Below, piece by piece: positions 32,846 to 38,572 of a stretch of 38,572 bases of DNA (positions are counted from its first letter, which is position 1; each line of letters begins with the position of its first letter). Origin of the DNA: a virus. The stretch spans positions 1 to 38,572 of IMG/VR virus record IMGVR_UViG_3300027747_001139. One strand, written 5' to 3'. Made by a program: the position numbers and the translations under genes. The notes under the pieces were generated by a model. That model had not been told where the DNA came from, did not search any database, and was given only the letters and a program-made list of their open reading frames with translations.

Positions 32846-33246
32846 TGGCGGTCACTAACGTATCCCAATCGAACACCTTTGATCAGTGGAGGGTTAAGAC
32901 CAACACAATCGCCAGCGATCTCGGTGATGCTGCCACCCTAAATACTACTGCAACCACAGCTGTTGGCGGTGTGAATGAACTAAATACTAATGTTGGTTTG
33001 CCAGCCAATTTAACGACTACGGCAAAAAACAACGTAGTATCAGCTGTAAATGAAATGGACAGCCGTGTTGGATTAGCATCTAATCTTAATACGACCCTAA
33101 AAACTAACGTGGTGACTGGTGTAAACGAAGTCAACACAAAAGTAGGAACACTAAATAATCTGACGACCACTGATAAAACAAATTTGGTTTCGGCAGTTAA
33201 TGAAACAAAGAATTTCTCTCTCGCAATCGCAATTGCTCTAGGATAA
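32845..33246 (+). CDS. short repeat fibre-like protein
   Basis: A 133-residue protein. After a 30-residue head (SNTFDQWRVKTNTIASDLGD) it has four repeats of about 24 residues: L.TTAT.AVGGVNELNTNVG, ANLTTTAKNNVVSAVNEMDS, SNLNTTLKTNVVTGVNEVNT, NNLTTTDKTNLVSAVNETKN. This L-TT-K-NVV-AVNE repeat is common in phage fibres and whiskers. It ends in a short hydrophobic tail. The ATG overlaps the upstream stop. Probably a trimeric fibre stalk or chaperone-like adaptor. Confidence 0.75.
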   Translation: MAVTNVSQSNTFDQWRVKTNTIASDLGDAATLNTTATTAVGGVNELNTNVGLPANLTTTAKNNVVSAVNEMDSRVGLASNLNTTLKTNVVTGVNEVNTKVGTLNNLTTTDKTNLVSAVNETKNFSLAIAIALG

Positions 33247-33250
33247 AAAT

Positions 33251-33580
33251 ATGGCGAACACCTTTAAAAATGCACTGGCAAGAAACATAGGAACCTCTGC
33301 GGTATCCGTATACACAGCGCCAGCTTCTAAAAACTCCATCTGTATCGAACTTGACGTATGTAACACTACAGCGTCTGGTGTTACATGCGATGTTTATATT
33401 ACAAAATTCTCCGATTCTCTCAACTACTACCTAGTTAAGTCTACCCCTGTTCCAGTGGGTGGTTCGCTACAGGTTGTTGCTGGTCAGAAAATTGTTCTGT
33501 CCAACGGAGACATTTTAAAGGTAGTTTCCAGCGTAGCGTCAAGTCTTGACGTGGTGGGCGCAATTCTAGAGGACGTCTAA
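33251..33580 (+). CDS. conserved phage structural protein
   Basis: A 109-residue, beta-rich protein: NALARNIGTSAVSVYTAPAS, KNSICIELDVCNTTASGVTC, DVYITKF, LVKSTPVPVGGSLQVVAGQK, LSNGDILKVVSS. I recall this IG-T..VYTAP...I....CN pattern in virion proteins of cyanophages and pelagiphages, often beside fibre genes. It likely forms a small beta-sandwich. GGATAAAA before the ATG is a weak ribosome site. Exact location in the particle unknown. Confidence 0.7.
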   Translation: MANTFKNALARNIGTSAVSVYTAPASKNSICIELDVCNTTASGVTCDVYITKFSDSLNYYLVKSTPVPVGGSLQVVAGQKIVLSNGDILKVVSSVASSLDVVGAILEDV

Positions 33581-33581
33581 T

Positions 33582-35735
33582 ATGGCAATCGTTGGCGTAA
33601 AAATCGGTAGAGGCACAGGTAATGTTGGCCAGAATACTGCTGTAGGCACACAGGCACTAGCCACCGCAACCTCTGATGGAAATACGGCTCTTGGTTGGCA
33701 AGCATTGTCTACTGGTAATACAGCTGGTAGCACGGCTATCGGTCGTCGTAGTATGTACGCAACAACTGGTAACTATAACACTGGGGTTGGAACCAACTCT
33801 TTATTCACTAATACCAGTGGTGCACAAAATGTTGGAATTGGACACAGTGCATTATTTTCGAGCACAACATCATCCAACAATACTGCCGTCGGTTATTTTG
33901 CAGGATATTCAAATACAACTGGTACTGATTTAGTTGCTGTTGGTTATAATGCTCTTCAGTCTAACACCACTGCGTTACAAAATACGGCAGTCGGCTCTCA
34001 GGCAGCAACTACAAACACAACTGGCTCTGGTGTAACTGCTCTTGGTTACAGAGCACTTTATTTAAATACAACTGGTGTTGAAAACGTAGCGATCGGTGGA
34101 AGTTATGCCAGCTATTCGGCACTATACTTCAATACAACTGGTTCGTATAATACTGCCGTTGGTGCTGGTGCTTTATACACCAATACAACTGGTAGCAATA
34201 ACATAGCTATTGGTTATACTTCTTTATCTACCTATGTTGGAGATAACAGTATTGCTATCGGTTTCAATGCGTTAAACTTGGCCACTGGTGCTGAAAACCA
34301 TGCGTTTGGTCATCGTGCAATGCAAGCAACTACAACTGGTTCAGAAAACACTGCAGTTGGTAGAAACGCTCTTGTTGCCAACACGACTGGCTCTTTTAAT
34401 GTGGCAGTTGGTAAACAATCTCTTTCCGCTAATACCACAGCATCTAACAACACTGCTGTAGGTTATCAGGCGGGGCTTAGCAATACAACAGGAACAGCAA
34501 TCAATGCTTTTGGATATCAAACTCTTTACGCTAATACAACTGGTATTGGTAATAGTGCTTTTGGTGGCTATCACGCTGGAAATTACGATGCCGCTTTAAA
34601 GGCAAATACCACAGGCAATTACAACAATGCTTTTGGTTCAGGTGCTTTATCTGCCAATACAACTGGCAGTAATAATACTTCAGTTGGTTACGCTTCTCTT
34701 GCATCTAACACCACAGCGTCTAACAATACTGCCGTAGGCTATCAGGCTGGGTATAGTAATACGACTGGCACTTTATTAACTGCTGTTGGAAAAGAAGCGG
34801 CATACTCCAATACAACGGGCAATTATGTTACTGCTATAGGATATGGCGCAGCTTATGCCAATACAACTGGTGAAAGCACGACAGCAGTTGGTTTAAATGC
34901 GCTTCGCAATAACACAACTGGTAATGCCAATACAGGTGTTGCACATGATGCTTTAGTCTTTACTACGACTGGCTCATATAACGTGGCGGTTGGTAAAGAA
35001 GCCCTCTACTCCAACACCACAGCATCTAACAACACTGCTGTAGGTTATCAGGCAGGTAAAGCAAATACAGGCAGTGCCAATACTTTCATTGGAAAAGCGG
35101 CTGGATTTTCTACTACATCAGGAATAAATAACACCATTATTGGTTATCAAACTGGATATGCTTTAACTACGGGAAGTTACAACACATTTGTTGGTGTTGA
35201 TAATAATACCAACGGTGCGGCTGGTTCAAACATAACAACAGGTTCTAAAAACACCATTCTTGGTGGATACAACGGCAACCAAAATGGCTTAGACATTCGC
35301 TCATCAACCAATAACACTGTTATATCTAATGCTGATGGAAGAATATCTTTTTATGCAGATGGAGCAACCAACACTGCTTTCTTTAATGGTGCCACCTCTA
35401 CTTATAACAGCACTGGTACAAGTATTCAAAGTTTTTATGGAAATACAACATCAAGTACACTGGGCGCTTGGGCAACCATATGGACTGTACCTCAAAATAC
35501 AATAGGTCTTTTGAATCTTGGCATTAATTATGGCGGCTATGGAGGCGGATATTTGTTTTATATTGTATATGGTGGTAATACAAGTGTCGCGTCGTTTACA
35601 ACACTTGCAAGTGCTGTTGGAGACCAGTCGGGATATAGCTTTGCTTTTAGATTAAGCGGTAATAATTTTCAAATTCAAAACAATACCAATACCGCAACAT
35701 TTACACCTCGTTTAACTTTTATTCAGTTGTACTAA
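33582..35735 (+). CDS. tail fibre/adhesin with YadA-like head repeats
   Basis: A 717-residue protein. From about residue 10 to 590 it is built of more than twenty repeats of the form NTAVGY.A..SNTTGS-N, the left-handed beta-roll repeat of YadA-type trimeric adhesin heads. The last 125 residues (SSTLGAWATIWTVPQNTIGL, GGYLFYIVYGGNTS, FTPRLTFIQLY) are non-repetitive and beta-rich, with a Gly-rich patch, and probably carry receptor contact. GAGGA precedes the ATG by 8 nt. Some repeats are nearly identical in DNA. Next to it lie two small conserved fibre-associated genes. Confidence 0.85.
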   Translation: MAIVGVKIGRGTGNVGQNTAVGTQALATATSDGNTALGWQALSTGNTAGSTAIGRRSMYATTGNYNTGVGTNSLFTNTSGAQNVGIGHSALFSSTTSSNNTAVGYFAGYSNTTGTDLVAVGYNALQSNTTALQNTAVGSQAATTNTTGSGVTALGYRALYLNTTGVENVAIGGSYASYSALYFNTTGSYNTAVGAGALYTNTTGSNNIAIGYTSLSTYVGDNSIAIGFNALNLATGAENHAFGHRAMQATTTGSENTAVGRNALVANTTGSFNVAVGKQSLSANTTASNNTAVGYQAGLSNTTGTAINAFGYQTLYANTTGIGNSAFGGYHAGNYDAALKANTTGNYNNAFGSGALSANTTGSNNTSVGYASLASNTTASNNTAVGYQAGYSNTTGTLLTAVGKEAAYSNTTGNYVTAIGYGAAYANTTGESTTAVGLNALRNNTTGNANTGVAHDALVFTTTGSYNVAVGKEALYSNTTASNNTAVGYQAGKANTGSANTFIGKAAGFSTTSGINNTIIGYQTGYALTTGSYNTFVGVDNNTNGAAGSNITTGSKNTILGGYNGNQNGLDIRSSTNNTVISNADGRISFYADGATNTAFFNGATSTYNSTGTSIQSFYGNTTSSTLGAWATIWTVPQNTIGLLNLGINYGGYGGGYLFYIVYGGNTSVASFTTLASAVGDQSGYSFAFRLSGNNFQIQNNTNTATFTPRLTFIQLY
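34434..35053 (+). repeat. near-identical DNA repeats inside fibre gene
   Basis: A 38-bp sequence starting ACCACAGCATCTAACAACAC is identical at 34434-34471 and 35016-35053. A third, diverged copy begins near 34711 (CCACAGCGTCTAACAATACT). The identity extends over synonymous positions, so it reflects recent duplication or gene conversion rather than only protein-level constraint. Confidence 0.85.
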
Positions 35736-35736
35736 T

Positions 35737-36084
35737 ATGACCACATACACATACACAATTAAAAATTTGCCTGCATACACATCAATTGATGGACAATCAA
35801 ATGTTGTTTTTGAAGTCAATTGGCAGTGTTTTGCATATACACCTGACTCTCTTGTTGGGAATGTTCATACACCAAGTTACTCTGCAATTTACAACGGAAC
35901 CACTGTTGTAACTTATGTTGCTGGGCAACCATTTACCCCTTACAACCAATTGACGCAAGAGCAGGTTTGGGGATGGGTAAACCCAACAATAGATAGAGCG
36001 GCAATTGAGGCTGATTTGCAAACGCAAATTGATGCCCAAATTAACCCACCCGTTGTAACCCCACCCCTACCTTGGAGCAATTAA
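35737..36084 (+). CDS. small conserved fibre-associated protein
   Basis: A 115-residue protein: N-terminal beta part (YTYTIKNLPAYTSIDGQSNV, VFEVNWQCFA) and a C-terminal part QPFTPYNQLTQEQVWGWVNP, AAIEADLQTQIDAQINPPVV, ending PPLPWSN. I recall the PY.QLT.EQV.GWV...L..QID.Q.NPP pattern in small proteins just downstream of tail fibres in many phages. Likely a fibre tip or assembly factor (inference from position). It follows the fibre stop by 1 nt with no clear ribosome site, so coupling is likely. Confidence 0.75.
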   Translation: MTTYTYTIKNLPAYTSIDGQSNVVFEVNWQCFAYTPDSLVGNVHTPSYSAIYNGTTVVTYVAGQPFTPYNQLTQEQVWGWVNPTIDRAAIEADLQTQIDAQINPPVVTPPLPWSN

Positions 36085-36085
36085 A

Positions 36086-36319
36086 ATGACCGAACAAGTA
36101 CAAGCACCAACAGCAGAAGAAATCGCAAAGCACTACAGTGCTGCCATGGACTCTGTAAATCTTATCAATGGCACCAAACCAGAATTCACAAGTGATGAAG
36201 ACTGGGCAGATACTCTAGAGCGCAATGCTGCTCACTTAGAGATCATGGTAGCAAAAGATTACTGGACCACAGAAAATCTAACACCATTTACTGCTGCGAT
36301 CGCTACAGCAAGAGCATAA
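36086..36319 (+). CDS. small conserved phage hypothetical protein
   Basis: A 77-residue, acidic helical protein: APTAEEIAKHYSAAMDSVNL, TSDEDWADTLERNAAHLEIM, VAKDYWTTENLTPFTAAIAT. The DWADT..RN..HL.IM...DYWT pattern recurs, as I recall, in tail regions of environmental phages. GGAG lies 9 nt before the ATG. The gene end overlaps a late-promoter-like box. Function unknown, probably fibre-associated. Confidence 0.72.
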   Translation: MTEQVQAPTAEEIAKHYSAAMDSVNLINGTKPEFTSDEDWADTLERNAAHLEIMVAKDYWTTENLTPFTAAIATARA

Positions 36320-36326
36320 ATAATAG
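36316..36326 (+). promoter_or_regulatory. late promoter-like box for second fibre gene
   Basis: ATAAATAATAG, identical to the box before gp48, overlaps the preceding stop codon and lies 21 nt before ATG 36348. AAAGAG serves as ribosome site. Confidence 0.62.
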
Positions 36327-36347
36327 AGAACATTAAAGAGACTATCA

Positions 36348-37985
36348 ATGGCATACATCGGCTATAATCCAAGTCAACTAGCAGTTGCACCATTCGCAGT
36401 GAAGAGTTTCACAGGCGATGGCAGTACAACAACTTTCACTTTGGATCAATCAGTTCCAGGTGCGAACGAAGCGAACGTAGAAGTTGTCGTTGAAAACGTA
36501 CAACAAAACCCGATTGACGCTTATACAATTGGTGGTGCTCTTAATAACTCTCTAATCTTTTCCGAAGCACCAGTTAGTGGTGCTGCGATCTATGTTATTC
36601 ACAAAGGTGAGTCAACATACAATCTACAACCATCCACTGGCTCGGTAACTGCAGCCACATTGGATCCAGTACTACGTAACTTCACTGTGAATAACTTCAC
36701 TGGTGATGGCAGTACTACTTCCTTTACGCTAACTGATACTCCATACTCTGCCAATTCTATCTTGGTAACTGTAGATGGTATTGTTCAAACAGCTAGTACA
36801 AACTACACTGTTTCTGGAACTACACTAAGTTTTGGTTCATCGGCTCCAGATAGCGGTGCTGTTATTACTGTTGTTCACATGGGCTTTAGTTCTGGTAACA
36901 AGACAGTTATCGATGGTGGTATTACTCCAGTTAAGTTAAGCACTGGTGGACCATGGTGGACCAGTGATGGTAACGTGGGTATTGGTAATACTGCGCCAGC
37001 AACTAAATTAGATATTGGTTCATTGGTAGATACAGCGACTGCTGCAACTTATGGTGGAACTCTAAGAATTAGTTCAGCAACGCAAACAACTGTTAATGCT
37101 GTTGGTGGAATTGAATTGCCTGTGGCTGGTGATGGTTATGGTTATAAAATTCAACAAATTTCCAATGCTGGCGCTAATTTAGCATTTGCAAATAGATATG
37201 GAAATGCAAGCTGGACTGAGAGAATGCGTATTGATACTGCTGGCAAATTGATGTTAGCAACTAGCACGTCATTGGCTGGTTGGTCAACTGGTTGGTATGG
37301 TATACAATTTCCAAATGCAAATATATCTGGTGCAGCAAATCAAATTGATATTGCTCAAAACATGTACCTGAATAGTAGTACTGGTAGTTGGACTACCATG
37401 GCTACTGGTCCAAGCGCATTTGCTCAAATAGATAATGGTGCATTCTATTGGCAAACTGCAGCAAGTGCCAGTGCTGGCACTCTTGTTACACCAAACGTAG
37501 TAATGAGTGTGTCCAATACTGGTCTACTTACTCTACCATACGGACAGATCAAATTCCCAGCTGCTCAAAACGCATCCTCAGATGCCAATACGCTGGATGA
37601 TTATGAAGAAGGTACGTTTAGTCCATCAATAACTTTTGGTGGTAACTCAGTTGGAGTAACGTACAATGGAAGAGCAGGAATATATACAAAAATTGGTAGA
37701 AATGTTTATTACAGCTTTGGTATGGGTTTATCGAGTAAAGGAAGTTCAACAGGTTCCGTAGCTATTGCTGGTTTCCCGTATGCATCGGGTACTGGAAAAT
37801 CATATAGAGAAGAAGGAACAAGATGTGGACAATATGCTGGAGTTAGTAGTGATATGACTTTGTGGGTTCAAAATGGCACAACTTCTTTTATTATAATAGG
37901 ACCATCTACTGGCGCAGGATTAACAGATACTAGTTTTACTAACAGTTCATCAGTATTCTTTTGCGGGTATTACGTAACAGATTAA
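36348..37985 (+). CDS. second tail fibre protein
   Basis: A 545-residue protein. Start AYIGYNPSQLAVAPFAVKSF is a common phage fibre opening. Two beta modules follow, each beginning FTGDGSTT.FTL (about 23-100 and 118-190) and resembling phage fibre anchoring domains. Next come GPWWTSDGNVGIGNTAPATK, a beta-helix-like stretch, and a C-terminal domain (EEGTFSPSITFGGNSVGVTY, TKIGRNVYYSFGMGLSSKG) of the type seen at receptor-binding fibre ends. It has its own late box. Transcription may continue through the hairpin at 37989. Confidence 0.8.
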   Translation: MAYIGYNPSQLAVAPFAVKSFTGDGSTTTFTLDQSVPGANEANVEVVVENVQQNPIDAYTIGGALNNSLIFSEAPVSGAAIYVIHKGESTYNLQPSTGSVTAATLDPVLRNFTVNNFTGDGSTTSFTLTDTPYSANSILVTVDGIVQTASTNYTVSGTTLSFGSSAPDSGAVITVVHMGFSSGNKTVIDGGITPVKLSTGGPWWTSDGNVGIGNTAPATKLDIGSLVDTATAATYGGTLRISSATQTTVNAVGGIELPVAGDGYGYKIQQISNAGANLAFANRYGNASWTERMRIDTAGKLMLATSTSLAGWSTGWYGIQFPNANISGAANQIDIAQNMYLNSSTGSWTTMATGPSAFAQIDNGAFYWQTAASASAGTLVTPNVVMSVSNTGLLTLPYGQIKFPAAQNASSDANTLDDYEEGTFSPSITFGGNSVGVTYNGRAGIYTKIGRNVYYSFGMGLSSKGSSTGSVAIAGFPYASGTGKSYREEGTRCGQYAGVSSDMTLWVQNGTTSFIIIGPSTGAGLTDTSFTNSSSVFFCGYYVTD

Positions 37986-37988
37986 ATA

Positions 37989-38008
37989 TCTTCAGTGGAT
38001 TCTGAAGA
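37989..38008 (+). other. perfect hairpin between fibre gene and next ORF
   Basis: A 7-bp perfect stem (TCTTCAG 37989-37995 with CTGAAGA 38002-38008) around a 6-nt loop lies 3 nt after the fibre stop. No T run follows, so it is not a classical terminator. It may protect the 3' end or attenuate transcription. Confidence 0.55.
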
Positions 38009-38033
38009 CGGACATTAATCAAAGGAGAAAACA

Positions 38034-38297
38034 ATGTCACTAAGTAAAGAAGTCGTTATCGACAAAATCGAAGTCGTGGAAAACGGAATCATTCAGGTTC
38101 GTCAGGTTACACGCATTATGGAAGACGGACAACAGTTGTCCTCGTCTTACCATCGTTGGAGTTTAACTCCTGGTCAAGACGTTACTGACCAACCAGCGAA
38201 TGTACAAGCAATCGCTGCAGCAGCATGGACTACAGAAGTTGTTGCTGCATATGAAGCAGCACAAGCAGCTGCCCTTGCTGAAAGAAACGCACAGTAA
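38034..38297 (+). CDS. small conserved phage protein of fibre region
   Basis: An 87-residue protein: LSKEVVIDKIEVVENGIIQV, RQVTRIMEDGQQLSSSYHRW, SLTPGQDVTDQPANVQAIAA, then an Ala-rich helix. The YHRW.L.PGQD pattern is familiar from small proteins located between tail fibre genes in many phages, with no known function. AAAGGAG lies 7 nt before the ATG, the best ribosome site of this region. Confidence 0.78.
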   Translation: MSLSKEVVIDKIEVVENGIIQVRQVTRIMEDGQQLSSSYHRWSLTPGQDVTDQPANVQAIAAAAWTTEVVAAYEAAQAAALAERNAQ

Positions 38298-38318
38298 TTT
38301 TATCTAAGAGAATAGAAG

Positions 38319-38572
38319 ATGCCAATTTCAAAAATTAAGACCAGTTCCATTACAGCAGATGCTGCGAGTATCAATTTAAACATTGATGCCAACACGCTGT
38401 ACTTGGACGCAGCTAATAACAGAGTTGGTATCGGTACTACTAGTCCTGGAGCAACACTGCAAGTGCAGGGTGCAACTACTTTGGCTAGTGGCAATTTTAC
38501 AGTAGATACAGCTGGTAGTTTGTCCACACAAGGATATACAATTTCAACCAGTGTGCCAAATGGTGCAGTTGG
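38319..38572 (+). CDS. third tail fibre-like protein (partial, 5' end)
   Basis: Open from ATG 38319 to the right edge (84 codons seen). Reads MPISKIKTSSITADAASINL, NIDANTLYLDAANNRVGIGT, TSPGATLQVQGATTL, and so on. The NRVGIGTTSPGATLQV motif is typical of phage fibre and collagen-like adhesin stalks and resembles GNVGIGNTAPATKLDI in the preceding fibre. Ribosome site is weak (AGAGAATAGAAG). The rest lies outside the window. Confidence 0.75.
   Translation, partial: MPISKIKTSSITADAASINLNIDANTLYLDAANNRVGIGTTSPGATLQVQGATTLASGNFTVDTAGSLSTQGYTISTSVPNGAV

Noticed and set aside
33676-34574. Frames of 77-85 codons inside the repeat fibre gene
   Set aside because: They arise from repetitive DNA read out of frame and have no start signals.
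1-38572. tRNA genes, integrase, insertion sequences
   Set aside because: No cloverleaf with a CCA end, recombinase motif or terminal inverted repeats with a transposase was seen on either strand.

Overview
The window is 38.6 kb of a contractile-tailed, T4-like phage genome. Evidence includes recognisable relatives of T4 gp33, gp59, gp32, gp26, gp16, gp54, gp4, gp48, gp53, gp27, gp5, gp5.4, gp25, gp6, gp7 and gp8, late-promoter-like boxes close to T4 TATAAATA, and dense packing with ATGA/TAATG overlaps. Several traits look more like the environmental (cyano-/pelagiphage-type) T4-like viruses than coliphage T4: a phage ClpP, a SleB-type hydrolase, a cysteine-free gp32, a giant DUF4815 protein, and YadA-like fibre repeats. 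The host cannot be named from the sequence. No photosynthesis gene, tRNA, CRISPR array, integrase or insertion sequence was seen.

Layout. (1) 1-6522, + strand: small early/middle genes, a cell-wall hydrolase overlapping clpP, a terminator and about 200 nt of structured non-coding DNA, a strong sigma70-like promoter at 2331, a run of small hypothetical genes with a second promoter at 3455, then the T4-syntenic gp33 - gp59 - gp32 block, closed by a hairpin terminator at 6540. (2) 12578-6566, - strand: gp4, a gp2-like protein, gp54, a 3TM-type holin, small terminase gp16, gp26, a start-codon-less ORF resembling gp51, and a tape-measure-like protein. (3) 12631-38572, + strand: gp48, gp53, gp27, gp5, a hypothetical protein, the PAAR tip, gp25, gp6, gp7, gp8, a 2142-residue structural protein, then a fibre/adhesin region that runs off the right end.

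How it works together. gp59, gp32 and gp33 are replication and late-transcription factors. The late boxes (ATAAATAATAG / CTAAATAATAG) lie before gp48, gp4, gp25, the DUF4815 gene and a tail fibre gene, so the gp33-dependent late system probably drives modules 2 and 3. These modules encode the baseplate hub, spike, wedge, tail-tube initiator, tape measure and fibres. Lysis genes are split: the hydrolase is in module 1 and the holin in module 2.

The most notable signals are a T TTT TTT slippery heptamer at the end of gp26 that would fuse it by a -1 shift to a downstream ORF with no usable start (tail-assembly-chaperone logic just upstream of the tape measure); two late-promoter boxes facing each other 9 bp apart between gp4 and gp48; a gp5 spike carrying both a GH19-like muramidase and a C-terminal M15-like peptidase; and a 125-nt out-of-frame overlap between the hydrolase and clpP.
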